A stretch of 63,998 nt of DNA, taken from positions 1-63,998 of the forward strand of contig NZ_JACARO010000054.1 of assembly GCF_013386585.1 (NCBI RefSeq). The letters run 5' to 3'. Position 1 is the stretch's first letter, and each line of letters begins with the position of its first letter. Position numbers and translations under genes: made by a program. Shown in pieces: positions 46,801-55,212 of this stretch. Source of the stretch: Pseudomonas sp. P7548. GTDB taxonomy: Bacteria; Pseudomonadota; Gammaproteobacteria; Pseudomonadales; Pseudomonadaceae. The notes beneath the pieces are model-generated. The model was not told where the DNA came from. It saw only the letters and a list, made by a program, of their open reading frames with translations, and searched no databases.

Positions 46801-47980
46801 ACAGCCTATCACCTACAAACCTCACACGAGCGGCACACGGGTCAACGAACCGGATTTTGGTTTTGATGACTTTGGCCAGCCCCGGGCGCTGAACCAGGAC
46901 ACCGTGGTGGTGAAGATGGACGCGATCAGCGATCTGAGCCATGACCAGCGTGTTGTCAGAGGGGTCAAGGTCGACCACGGTGGCAAGCAGTACGTGGTGG
47001 TGGAGGGCGACACGGGCGTTCACTACTACGCCGAGCTCACGGGTTCCGACACCCTGGATTTCCATCGATTGACCCGTAATGACCCAGTAGACGTTGACTT
47101 CATTCGCCAACACGATCAGTTCAAGGACCTCCATGGCTACGTGGCGCAGGGTACACCCAACAACCAACTGGTGGTTTTGCCGAGCATTGAGACCCTGATC
47201 AATAAAATCCTGGCGGAGAATCCCCTGTCACCGGCGGAAATCGACCATCTGGTCAAGGTACTCAGCGGGCTGACGGTCGAGAAGCGGCGTGAAGTCTTGA
47301 TGGCTGTCTACGCAAGCGGAAATAATCCGGGGAAAGTGGTGATCGCGGCAAAACCGATCCGGCTTGAGCCCATCAAGAAGCCCGCGGACTTCGCACAACT
47401 GACACCCGAGCAGCAGAACGGCGTGTATGCGCAAGGTGGCAAGAAGGCAGTGGACGATCAGTTTGACGCCACGGGCATACGCTCCGCCAATCAACAAGTG
47501 CCCGGCCAACCGGGTGAACACGTGCGCAATCAGAGTGCCTCGGAAACCGTGGGGTGGCTGTATACGCGAACGAATGCGCCCAATTACTCCGAAATTGTGC
47601 TCAAGACCGGGGCCGGTAATTGCGACCAGATGGCTAAGGTCGCGGTTGATACGATCAACGTCAGTGGCGGCAACGCCCGTATCGCGCAAGTACCCGGGCA
47701 TACGTTTGCTATTGTCGGTGGCCCGCCTGGATCACCGCGCAGCCAAGGGTTTACCGGGCCCGAGTGGGCGGACGCCTGGGTGGTCGACCCCTGGGCGGGT
47801 ATCACCTGCCCGGCCGTGGACTACCCGGCCCGGTTCAAGGCACGGATGCAGGAGTGGAGCCACTCGGGCAGGCGAATCCTGATCAGCAACGGGAAGACAC
47901 CGCCGCAGTCGGTCTGGAGCGATCCCATGACGCCACGCTGGATCGATGCAACGGTCAATGGCGAGGCTCAAGTGTTCTGA
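43820..47980 (+). CDS. Large toxin-like protein with C-terminal Cys-His-Asp triad; candidate type III effector
   Basis: A 1386-residue protein. The N-terminus (MTSVQLRAPGTPLTAHGKLL) has no acidic residue in the first dozen, an aliphatic residue at position 4 and many Ser/Thr/Pro, as in type III export signals; there is no Sec signal. Around residues 715-775 a Gly-rich hydrophobic stretch (FIPFWSGIEDLVNGRTKDGI, GLVVDGLFTFAGPAGRL) resembles the membrane-insertion region of large Pseudomonas dermonecrotic-toxin-like proteins. The C-terminus has Cys1268 in GAGNCDQMAK, His1294 in VPGHTFAIV and Asp1323 in VVDPWAG, a transglutaminase/papain-like order. A hrp box lies upstream. No immunity gene or secretion system is adjacent. 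The exact family is not certain. Confidence 0.75.
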   Translation: MTSVQLRAPGTPLTAHGKLLPEKSLASPATALPLSTARNPAQPDAVGARLADLDQMLKVLHELKAGKGTPDAQKVHVVLGKQSPLVPTTGVTAPGTNQLDTMLKFYGVVPSNPRTPAEVQAAIHAVENTRSEISLGLDDDSTRVDALLQESSEGAIAEVVNETEVARKKPLLSYLTEGLSAQALEKAKDTPAVLLALILKSPNAERLLQTLLKKLGGAEFSLKDVISPAVKVRLVMKAIALSLDPLTGRKAGHVAGFDLTSRDLWGQSYGSISASLHQHLVDAKKLSSLEAHLAAYILKPSLPAEFAVADIPEALPYQGSAVWVNFKHGVALAEMIEPGSARRMSFQALVDLPGKLSEQATTDEQRGLITATRIPAILEWATAQGVIPQKDEYSQDEIQHAVSVFDEHVSDIVEATTQLATDVPMRKQYFERMEKGTSRTEVLSLISPFFALYRHLNGEKIRPSDAVYEYPVYDEDRFESEFGRYLTQAKAGYARVVLSQLAQLPFKDRVAIERGEVTLYALRVKPGSDTETDDDKKAALTRPGFLIKAVYEGQTHYYEMNPVKGIARRRDDLKPVLESYDPTEKNYTKDFVSIEHSDDGAASESIVVRNSRAGRAAFKQAWIDFKAGKGPRPKSFSIVVPQQLAHFPAPTCPSKDSVPRTLTSNRSEEIAVAISRGLFYVDEDKLQEWAASDPDRKSSAHKNDQAFWERIKGVGQFFIPFWSGIEDLVNGRTKDGILGLVVDGLFTFAGPAGRLASGTVRVLSGAGRITLRGLLPKFAPLVKQFGVSVGHNLNPLDPVLHGINFKGGKSLTFKPADISRIKAGAAQFKQSLSFKPPGKGRYEVTPDLPLTTRSLPEGGTVRVPDGISSDQVRVLKRQHHTDVVVGDDVFRFDPRNPDKLIKVGGPEQAGPLEGFTLTCGAVGKRSKRDVDDLCYTKLIEPAGTPVFQDAQALEHRRLIPMAGQANRPRTVVHEHRLYRVNEVGNQELLPIATRQPITYKPHTSGTRVNEPDFGFDDFGQPRALNQDTVVVKMDAISDLSHDQRVVRGVKVDHGGKQYVVVEGDTGVHYYAELTGSDTLDFHRLTRNDPVDVDFIRQHDQFKDLHGYVAQGTPNNQLVVLPSIETLINKILAENPLSPAEIDHLVKVLSGLTVEKRREVLMAVYASGNNPGKVVIAAKPIRLEPIKKPADFAQLTPEQQNGVYAQGGKKAVDDQFDATGIRSANQQVPGQPGEHVRNQSASETVGWLYTRTNAPNYSEIVLKTGAGNCDQMAKVAVDTINVSGGNARIAQVPGHTFAIVGGPPGSPRSQGFTGPEWADAWVVDPWAGITCPAVDYPARFKARMQEWSHSGRRILISNGKTPPQSVWSDPMTPRWIDATVNGEAQVF

Positions 47981-48129
47981 GCATCGCGCCGTCGTCTATG
48001 CTGAAGCCGGGGGTTATTCAGGCGGTCAAAACCAGACAATGCCTCTATCTGGCGTGATTCAGTTGTTCAGGGTGCTGGCAGGGTGCCACAATGGCGCCTT
48101 TGTCGTGGCAGTCGAAGCAGGCGGATTTC

Positions 48130-49257
48130 ATGAACGGCCTTGGGCGTGGGCGGGACCAGGATTGTTTTATCGAGGAGCAGGTGCGAACGGACCGTTTGCA
48201 CCAGCTGTTTCGTCAGTCGTTCGCCGCCATTTTCGGCAGTTACTTGGGCGCCGCCATGCTCTGCTGGCTGTGCTGGGACCGCTTTGATCATCAGGTGATG
48301 TTGATCTGGATGGTGGTGCTGGCGGTCACCTCGCTGCTGCGCCTGAAGATGTTCATGGACTGGTTCCGCTGCCCGAACATCGAACGCACTCCCGACCGCT
48401 GGGAGCGCCGCTACTGGGTCACGCTGATGCTGTCGGCCGGCGTGTGGGGCCTGGGTGCCCTGGCCGTGATGCCCACCGACGACCGCGTGTCCCAGGTGTT
48501 GGTGATGCTGTTTACCGTGGGCATGTCGGTCAGCGCGGTGTCCTGTTACTCCGCCTATCGCTACATGACCCTGGGTTCCATGGGCCTGGTGTTACTGCCG
48601 TGCACGCTGTGGCTGCTGTTTCAGCCGTCGCCGATGCAGGTGGGCGTGGCGGTGGCGGTGCTGGTGTTCTCGACCTTTGTGGTCAGCGCCACGCGCAAAT
48701 TGTCCGATGCCCTGGAAAAAGCCTTCCGCCTGACCCGGCAGATGGAACGCGCCCACAACATCTCCACCCGCGCCGCACAGACCGACGAGCTTACCGGGCT
48801 GATGAACCGTCGCGCCTTCTTCGAACATGCCCAGTTGTTGTACGCCCAATGCCGGCACAACCAACAGCCGTTGAGCGCGCTGATGATGGACATGGACCAC
48901 TTCAAAGACATCAACGACACCTATGGCCACCAGGCGGGTGACCAGGTACTGCGCCAGATTGGCGGGGTGATCAGTGCGTCGTTTCGCCAGGCCGACGTGT
49001 ATGGCCGCCTGGGTGGCGAAGAGTTTGCCGTGCTGTTGCCCAACACCTCATTGGAAACCGCCCGCGACATCGCCGAGCAACTGATCAAGGCGATTTCCGG
49101 TCTGGCCGCCGAACCCGTGCACGGCCTGACCGCCAGCCTGGGCGTGGCCACCACCCGCAGCCTCGACCAGGACCTGCACAGCTTGATGAACACCGCCGAC
49201 AAGGCGCTGTACCGGGCCAAGGCCCTGGGGCGCAATCAGGTGGCGGTGGCGGAGTAG
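48130..49257 (+). CDS. Membrane GGDEF diguanylate cyclase
   Basis: A 375-residue protein with about five N-terminal hydrophobic segments and a C-terminal GGDEF domain. The active-site motif is RLGGEEFAVL, an active variant, and DELTGLMNRRAFF marks the domain start. It would synthesise c-di-GMP at the inner membrane. No RxxD inhibitory site is obvious immediately upstream. The start could also be 48091; neither has a strong SD. It converges with the histidine kinase gene three bases away. Confidence 0.85.
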   Translation: MNGLGRGRDQDCFIEEQVRTDRLHQLFRQSFAAIFGSYLGAAMLCWLCWDRFDHQVMLIWMVVLAVTSLLRLKMFMDWFRCPNIERTPDRWERRYWVTLMLSAGVWGLGALAVMPTDDRVSQVLVMLFTVGMSVSAVSCYSAYRYMTLGSMGLVLLPCTLWLLFQPSPMQVGVAVAVLVFSTFVVSATRKLSDALEKAFRLTRQMERAHNISTRAAQTDELTGLMNRRAFFEHAQLLYAQCRHNQQPLSALMMDMDHFKDINDTYGHQAGDQVLRQIGGVISASFRQADVYGRLGGEEFAVLLPNTSLETARDIAEQLIKAISGLAAEPVHGLTASLGVATTRSLDQDLHSLMNTADKALYRAKALGRNQVAVAE

Positions 49258-49260
49258 GGC

Positions 49261-51447
49261 TCAGTCCCGGGCCATCGACTTGGCCAGTGCCCGTGCCACC
49301 TGCTCGGCCGAGTAGGGCTTGGCCAGGAACTCGAAGCCTTCATAGCCGCTGTCGGCCAATTCTTCGCTGTAGCCTGAGGTGAGCACCACCGGCAGGTCCG
49401 GGCGGCGTTGGCGCAGCAGCCTGGCCATCGCCACGCCGGTCATGCCTGGCATCACCACGTCCGAGAAAATCCCGTCGAAGGCCATGGCATTCGCCCCGGC
49501 CAGCGCCAGCGCCTGTTCGGCATCGGTGGCCCAGGTGGTCTGGTAGCCCAGGTCCTGCAGGATCTGGTTGGCGAAGCGGCCCACTTCCAGATTGTCTTCG
49601 ACGATCAGGATATGCCGCAGGGTGGTGTCGGGCAGCGGGGCGTGTTCCTCGGGTTGCGCAGGCGGTTGCACAGTGGGAGGCGCCACTTCGGGCAGGTACA
49701 GGGTAAACACCGTGCCGCGCCCGAGGGTGCTGGCCACGTCGACGTTGCCGCCCGATTGCTTGACAAACCCGAACACTTGGGACAAGCCCAGGCCGGTGCC
49801 TTTGCCCACGGCCTTGGTGGTAAAGAACGGCTCGAAAATGCGCTCCACGTTGTCGCCGGGAATGCCGCTGCCGGTGTCGGCCAGGGATACGGCCACACAC
49901 GGCTGGCGCACTTCGGCCTCCCCGCGAATACGCGGCAAGGCCGGCACGCTGGCCACGCGCAGGGTCAGTTGGCCCTGGCCGTCCATGGCGTCACGGGCGT
50001 TGAGGGCCATGTTGATCAGGGCGGTTTCAAACTGGCTGGAATCGACGCGCACATGGCACGGCGTGGCAGGCAGTTCGATTTGCACGTGGATGCGCGCACC
50101 GGTCACGCTTTCGAGCATTTCGCCGATGTTCTTGACCCGCAGGCTCACGTCGAAGACTTCCGGGTTCAGCGGTTGGCGACGGGCGAAGGCGAGCAGTTGG
50201 CTGGTGAGCTTGCTGGCCCGCTCGACGGTGTCGGAGACGGCGCCCATGTAGCGTTGGCGGCGTTCTTCGGACAGCCCGGGCTGGCGCAGGAAGTCCATGG
50301 ACGAGCGAATGATGGTCAACAGGTTGTTGAAGTCATGGGCCACGCCACCGGTCAATTGGCCGATGGCTTCGAGTTTCTGTGATTGGTGCAGGGCGGCTTC
50401 GGCCTGGGTCAGCGCGGTGGTGCGCTCTTCTACCCGTTGCTCCAGGGTGGCGTTCAATTCGGTGATGGCCGTCAGCCCGTCGCGCACTGCCGCGTCGGCG
50501 CGCACGCGCTCGATATGCGCCCAGGAGCGCTCGGTGACTTCGCCCACCAAGGCCAGGTCGTAAGGCGACCACACACGGGCGTTCTTGTGATGCACCGCCA
50601 TCAGCGCCGTCAGGTGCCCGTCCTTGATCAGCGGGAAGCACACCGTCGCCAAGGCGCCCAGGGCCTGGTAGCTGGCGGCTTCGCTGGGGGCGAATTCCAC
50701 GCGGTTGTCATGGATCACCAGGGGCTCGCCTGCGCGCAAACGGCGCACGGCCAACTCGCCGAACGACGCCAGGCTGTAGCGCCCGACGATACTGGGTGAC
50801 CCGGGCGCGGCCCGGTTGCCGCGAATGGTGAAGCCGTCCTGGTCGTCGTCCATGTCGGCATACGCGCAGTTCGACACGTGCAGGTGCTCGGCCAGCAACC
50901 GCGTGGTGCTGGTCATGATGGCTTCGGCATCGATGGCATTGGCTACCGCACTGCCGATGGCGTCCAGCACCGCCAGACGGCGTGTGAGAAACACGGTGGC
51001 GGTGGTCTCAGTGACGGTATTGAGCAGGCCCACGACCTTGCCCTGGGAGTCGCGGATCGGGCTGTAGCAAAAGGTGAAATAGGCCTGTTCGGCCCCGGCG
51101 CCGCGCTCGATCACCAGCGGGAAATTTTCGACATAGGTGGCGTGCCCTTCGAAGACCGCCTGGGCGATGGGGCTGACCTCTTCCCAGGCTTCACGCCAGA
51201 CCTCGTTGAACGGACGCCCCAGCGCATAGGGCTTGTCGCCGAGGATCGGGGTCATGGCGTCGTTGTAGAGCATGGTCAGGTGAGGGCCCCACGCGATGGA
51301 CTGCGGGAAGCTGGAGGCAAAGCACAAGGCCACGGTGGTCTTGAGGACATCGGGCCAGTGTTCCAGCGGGCCCAGAGGCGTCGCGGCCCAATCATGCTGG
51401 CGAACGCGCTCAGCCATGTCGCTGCTGCTTTGCAGCCAATTCATCAT
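49261..51447 (-). CDS. Soluble hybrid histidine kinase (PAS-GAF-HisKA-HATPase-REC)
   Basis: A 728-residue cytoplasmic sensor. Residues ~40-150 are PAS-like, ~160-315 GAF-like, then a coiled-coil (ELNATLEQRVEERTTALTQA). The phospho-acceptor His lies in GGVAHDFNNLLTIIRSS, ATP-binding motifs are NMALNARDAMDG, ADTGSGIPGD and GTGLGLSQVFG, and the C-terminal receiver has its Asp in FSDVVMPGMTG. It has no membrane segments, suggesting a diffusible or light signal; a chromophore Cys was not verified. No partner response regulator is adjacent. Confidence 0.9.
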   Translation of the reverse strand: MMNWLQSSSDMAERVRQHDWAATPLGPLEHWPDVLKTTVALCFASSFPQSIAWGPHLTMLYNDAMTPILGDKPYALGRPFNEVWREAWEEVSPIAQAVFEGHATYVENFPLVIERGAGAEQAYFTFCYSPIRDSQGKVVGLLNTVTETTATVFLTRRLAVLDAIGSAVANAIDAEAIMTSTTRLLAEHLHVSNCAYADMDDDQDGFTIRGNRAAPGSPSIVGRYSLASFGELAVRRLRAGEPLVIHDNRVEFAPSEAASYQALGALATVCFPLIKDGHLTALMAVHHKNARVWSPYDLALVGEVTERSWAHIERVRADAAVRDGLTAITELNATLEQRVEERTTALTQAEAALHQSQKLEAIGQLTGGVAHDFNNLLTIIRSSMDFLRQPGLSEERRQRYMGAVSDTVERASKLTSQLLAFARRQPLNPEVFDVSLRVKNIGEMLESVTGARIHVQIELPATPCHVRVDSSQFETALINMALNARDAMDGQGQLTLRVASVPALPRIRGEAEVRQPCVAVSLADTGSGIPGDNVERIFEPFFTTKAVGKGTGLGLSQVFGFVKQSGGNVDVASTLGRGTVFTLYLPEVAPPTVQPPAQPEEHAPLPDTTLRHILIVEDNLEVGRFANQILQDLGYQTTWATDAEQALALAGANAMAFDGIFSDVVMPGMTGVAMARLLRQRRPDLPVVLTSGYSEELADSGYEGFEFLAKPYSAEQVARALAKSMARD

Positions 51448-51597
51448 TGGGAAAACACCTTGTTTGCCTCGGTCGGTTCAACGCCTGGAAGGGGCGGCCT
51501 GACAAGCAACAGACCGGAATGCCCGCTGGCAGTTCAGCGGGATTTTCCGAATGATATCAATTTGATGCTTCGGTGGCGTGGGGCTTCTACAAATCCA

Positions 51598-52449
51598 TTA
51601 TTGCGCGCCAAAAACCCCCGTCCAGTAAATCCCTGCATCGCTCTTGGGGTCCATCGCATAGGCGGCACCCAGCTCACGGAATTGCGGGTTCATCAGGTTG
51701 GCGCAATGGCCCGGGCTGGCCAGCCAGCCGTCCACCACTTTGCGCGGGGTGTCCAGGCCAGCCGCGATGTTTTCGCCGATGTTCTTCGCGATATATCCGG
51801 CCAGTTCGGCGCGGTCACCCGGGGTGCGGCCGTCGTGGTCGAGGTGGTCGAAGAAGTTGCCGTTGGCCATGTTGCGTGTGTGACTGTTGGCGGCATTGGC
51901 CAGGTCGTCGTTCCACGACAGCGGGGTGGTTGCGGGAAAGGCTTGGGTGCCGCATTGGCGCGGCTGTTCACGGGCGGCGTTGATCAGGCCGAGCAGTTGC
52001 TTGCCTTCGGTCTGCCAATCGCCCAGGCCACTGGACAGCAGCGGGCGGGCGAGCACGATGCGCCAGTCCTGGCCGCTGTTGCTCACGCCGATGTCGACAA
52101 ACTGCGGGTCCAGCACTACGCGGCAGAAACTTTCGCGCACGGCCTTCATCGCCGCTTGCGCGTCCTTGGGGCCCGACAGGCTGATGGCCTGCACATTGAC
52201 CATCGGGTAGGCCGCACGGGCCAGGGCCTGCTGCAGGTCGCCAACGTTGGTGGCGGGCAGCACGAGCCGGGTGTCGCTGGCCAGCGGCGGCAGTTCCTGG
52301 GACCCCTGGTTGCCGCAGCGCTGTACCTGGCTGCGGTAATCGTTGATCTGTTGTACCAACTGACTTTCTTCATTCGCCATCGCGCTGGCGCAGAACACCA
52401 AACTGGCGGCCAGCGTCGTAAGACCCATCATCAATGACAGAACGCGCAT
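51598..52449 (-). CDS. Secreted CAP-domain (SCP/PR1) protein
   Basis: A 283-residue protein. A signal peptide (MRVLSLMMGLTTLAASLVFC then AMA) leads a ~120-residue N-terminal region with two Cys, followed by a CAP domain: LINAAREQPRQCG, LANAANSHTRNMANGNFFDH and NIAAGLDTPRKVVDGWLASPGHCANLMNP carry the His and Glu residues typical of the family. Function in bacteria is unclear. A stand-alone gene. Confidence 0.88.
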   Translation of the reverse strand: MRVLSLMMGLTTLAASLVFCASAMANEESQLVQQINDYRSQVQRCGNQGSQELPPLASDTRLVLPATNVGDLQQALARAAYPMVNVQAISLSGPKDAQAAMKAVRESFCRVVLDPQFVDIGVSNSGQDWRIVLARPLLSSGLGDWQTEGKQLLGLINAAREQPRQCGTQAFPATTPLSWNDDLANAANSHTRNMANGNFFDHLDHDGRTPGDRAELAGYIAKNIGENIAAGLDTPRKVVDGWLASPGHCANLMNPQFRELGAAYAMDPKSDAGIYWTGVFGAQ

Positions 52450-52530
52450 GGACGTTACCCTTGAGCTTGAAAGTGCCCATGATGCGCGATGTAGGTGCGT
52501 CCATGCACCCGTTGGTCCGAACTTTTTTCC

Positions 52531-53856
52531 TCAGTTCTTGAATGCCGAGTGTTTGCGGCCCTGATCGCACAAGGCAAACACCACCACCAGCAGGGCCGAA
52601 ACCGCGAGGATTATCACAACGCCATCAGTGGAGTGAGTGGCTGAGGCCGCCACCATCGACAGCGCCCCTAATGGCGCGAGGCCACCGGCGATGGCGGTGC
52701 CGATTTCACGCCCGGTGCCAAAGCCCGAAGAGCGGGTCTGGGTCGGGAACTGACGGCTCAGGAACGAGCCCTGTGGCGCAAACATCATCGGCGCCAGGAT
52801 GCCGGTGCCCACGCCAATGGCCAGGTAGATCATCAGGCTTTCGCCACTGTTGAGCAGCGCCAGGAACGGGTAGGCGAACAGCAGCGAGCACACCCCGCCG
52901 AGCATCAACACGGTCTTGCTGCTCCATTTGTCGCACAGCCAGCCGAAGCAGGGCACGGCGACGATGGCGATCAGGCTGGCGATGGTCACCGACAGCGAGG
53001 TGACGTGCACGTCCACGCCTTTGAACTGGGTGAGGTAGGCCAGGGAAAAGGTCTTGAAGATGTAGCTCAGGGCGTTGTAGCCAATCGCCACGAAGAACAC
53101 CACCGCCAGGCCCTTCAGGTCGTTCTTGAACAAGGCCTTGAGCGGTGATGCCTTGGCTTTGCTTTCGGCCTTGCTCAGCTCGTTGAATTGCGGGGTTTCC
53201 GGGATGCTGCGGCGCACCCACAGGCCCACGCCCACCAGCACGATGCTGCACACAAACGGGATGCGCCAGCCGCCGGCCAGCAGGAACTCGTTGCCGTTGA
53301 TGGTCAGCAGGTAAACCGTGAGCGAGGACAGCAGCAAGCCCAGGTTCAGGCCCAGTGCCGGCCAGGCACCCTGGCTGCCGCGTTTGTTTTGGGAGGCGTG
53401 CTCGTAGGACGTCACCGCCGCTCCCGACAACTCGGCACCGGCGCCCAGGCCCTGGATGATGCGGATAAACACCAGCACGATCGGCGCCCAGATGCCGATG
53501 GAGGCGTAGCTGGGGATCAGGCCGATCAGCGTGGTGCACACGCCCATCAGGCAGAAGGTCAGCACCAGCACTTGCTTGCGACCGAACTTGTCGCCCAGGT
53601 AGCCAAACAGAATGCCGCCGAACGGGCGTGCGATAAAGCCGATGGCGAAGGTGGAAAAGGCCATCAGCGTGGCGGTCTTCGGATCACTGTTATCGAAGAA
53701 GATCTTCGAGAACACAATCGCGGCCATGGTGGCGTAGAGGTAAAAATCGTACCACTCCAGCATTGAGCCAAAGATGGTGGCGGCCGCGACTTTGCGCAGG
53801 CGCTTGCGGGTTTGCTCGGGCGTTTCGGTGCTGGGGATGGAGGCGGGGGCCGTCAT
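52531..53856 (-). CDS. MHS-family MFS transporter (dicarboxylate/organic acid)
   Basis: A 441-residue membrane protein with twelve segments. The N-terminal FGSMLEWYDFYLYATMAAI and loop motif GYLGDKFGRKQVL place it in the metabolite:H+ symporter group (KgtP, ShiA, ProP relatives). It begins 58 bp after lhgO on the same strand, so it probably brings in 2-hydroxyglutarate or 2-oxoglutarate-like acids for LhgO. The two are likely one operon under the GntR-FCD regulator. Confidence 0.88.
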   Translation of the reverse strand: MTAPASIPSTETPEQTRKRLRKVAAATIFGSMLEWYDFYLYATMAAIVFSKIFFDNSDPKTATLMAFSTFAIGFIARPFGGILFGYLGDKFGRKQVLVLTFCLMGVCTTLIGLIPSYASIGIWAPIVLVFIRIIQGLGAGAELSGAAVTSYEHASQNKRGSQGAWPALGLNLGLLLSSLTVYLLTINGNEFLLAGGWRIPFVCSIVLVGVGLWVRRSIPETPQFNELSKAESKAKASPLKALFKNDLKGLAVVFFVAIGYNALSYIFKTFSLAYLTQFKGVDVHVTSLSVTIASLIAIVAVPCFGWLCDKWSSKTVLMLGGVCSLLFAYPFLALLNSGESLMIYLAIGVGTGILAPMMFAPQGSFLSRQFPTQTRSSGFGTGREIGTAIAGGLAPLGALSMVAASATHSTDGVVIILAVSALLVVVFALCDQGRKHSAFKN

Positions 53857-53914
53857 GCGTTACTTCCTTCTGAGTCTTTATAGTTATTGTCAAATGGACG
53901 TTTGGTGCCGGGTG

Positions 53915-55108
53915 TTACTCGGGGGTGAACAGGCGGTCGGCGATCATCGCGCCGATGGGCATGGCTGACGTGGCGGCCGGCGAGGGCGCGTTGCACACGT
54001 GCAGCATTCGCGCGGTCTGGGCGAACAAAAAGTCGTGTACCAGGCTGCCGTCGCGCATCACCGCCTGGGCGCGAATGCCCGCTTCATAGGGCAGCAAGTC
54101 GTCGAGGGTCAGCGATGGGCAGTACTTGCGGCACTGCTCCAGGTAACCGGACTTGAACAGCGAATTCTTCATTTCGGTGGTGCCCGAGCCGAGGTTCTGC
54201 CAAATGGTTTTCCAGAACCCCGGGAAGCTGGCGTACTGCGCCACATCGCGCCAGTTCACCGAAAACTTGCGGTAATTCTCACGGCCCAGGCCCAACACGG
54301 CATTCGGGCCGACGGTAACGCTGCCGTCGATCATGCGCGTGAGGTGAACGCCGAGGAACGGTAGCTCCGGGTCGGGAATCGGGTAGATCAGGTGGTTGAC
54401 GATGTTGTTTTTTTCCGGCGGCAGGCGGAAGTATTCGCCCCGGAACGGGATGATCTGATGGTCGATCTTGATCCCGGCCAGGGTCGCCAGGCGGTCCGAC
54501 TGCAAGCCTGCACACACCACCAGGTGGCGCGCCTGCCAGGTTTCGCTGCGGGTGCTGATGGTGACCTTGTCGGTGTCTTCGCGGATCGCGGTCACGGTGC
54601 GGTCCAGGCAGATCTGGCCACAGCGACGGCGGATCACCTCAGCCATGGTCTCGCACACCTGGCGGTAGTCGACGATGCCGGTGGCGTCGAGAAACAGCCC
54701 GCCCAGGCCAACGATGTTCGGTTCACGCTGGCGCAACTGGTCGGCATCCAGCCGCTCAACCTTCATGCCGTTGAGCTGAGCGCGCGCATACAGCGCTTCC
54801 ATGCGTTGCATTTCCAGCGGATTGGACGCCACCAGCAGCTTGCCGCACACCTCGAACTTGATGCCGTGCTCGGTGCAGAACTGCTTGGTCTGTTCGGCGC
54901 CGCGCTTGCACAGGTCGGCCTTCAGGCTGCCGGGTGCGTAGTAGATGCCAGCATGGATCACGCCGCTGTTGTGGCCGGTCTGGTGCTTGGCCAGCACCGA
55001 CTCTTTTTCCAGGATCACCAGGGACGCGCCGGGTTTGCGCTTGAGCAGTTCCATGGCGGTGGCCAGGCCGACGATGCCGCCGCCGATGATGCAATAGTCG
55101 TGAATCAT
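53915..55108 (-). CDS. lhgO: L-2-hydroxyglutarate oxidase
   Basis: A 397-residue FAD enzyme of the DAO family that oxidises L-2-hydroxyglutarate to 2-oxoglutarate, passing electrons to the quinone pool. The N-terminal dinucleotide-binding motif is DYCIIGGGIVGLATAMELLK, and HQTGHNSGVIHAGIYYAPGS is characteristic of LhgO. The usual partner csiD is absent here; an MHS transporter follows instead. An FCD-type operator overlaps the promoter region at 55153-55163. Confidence 0.92.
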   Translation of the reverse strand: MIHDYCIIGGGIVGLATAMELLKRKPGASLVILEKESVLAKHQTGHNSGVIHAGIYYAPGSLKADLCKRGAEQTKQFCTEHGIKFEVCGKLLVASNPLEMQRMEALYARAQLNGMKVERLDADQLRQREPNIVGLGGLFLDATGIVDYRQVCETMAEVIRRRCGQICLDRTVTAIREDTDKVTISTRSETWQARHLVVCAGLQSDRLATLAGIKIDHQIIPFRGEYFRLPPEKNNIVNHLIYPIPDPELPFLGVHLTRMIDGSVTVGPNAVLGLGRENYRKFSVNWRDVAQYASFPGFWKTIWQNLGSGTTEMKNSLFKSGYLEQCRKYCPSLTLDDLLPYEAGIRAQAVMRDGSLVHDFLFAQTARMLHVCNAPSPAATSAMPIGAMIADRLFTPE

Positions 55109-55146
55109 GATGCGGAGTCTCTAAGGTTGCACATTTCGGTCTGCTT

Positions 55147-55163
55147 ATCAGGTTGTCAGACTA
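55147..55163 (-). promoter_or_regulatory. GntR-FCD operator upstream of lhgO
   Basis: TTGTCAGACTA (55153-55163) fits the FadR-subfamily pattern TNGTNNNACNA. The 15 bases ATCAGGTTGTCAGAC (55147-55161) recur exactly upstream of the regulator gene. It lies 45-55 bp before the lhgO start. Confidence 0.7.
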
Positions 55164-55171
55164 ATGTTTTT

Positions 55172-55201
55172 GTTAAAAAAATGGCGTGTCCAAGGACACG
55201 C
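55172..55201 (-). terminator. Intrinsic terminator of the GntR regulator gene
   Basis: On the minus strand GCGTGTC (55201-55195) and GACACGC (55190-55184) form a 7-bp stem with a four-base loop, followed by CATTTTTTTAAC. It separates the regulator from lhgO. Confidence 0.85.
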
Positions 55202-55212
55202 TACTTAAAGGG

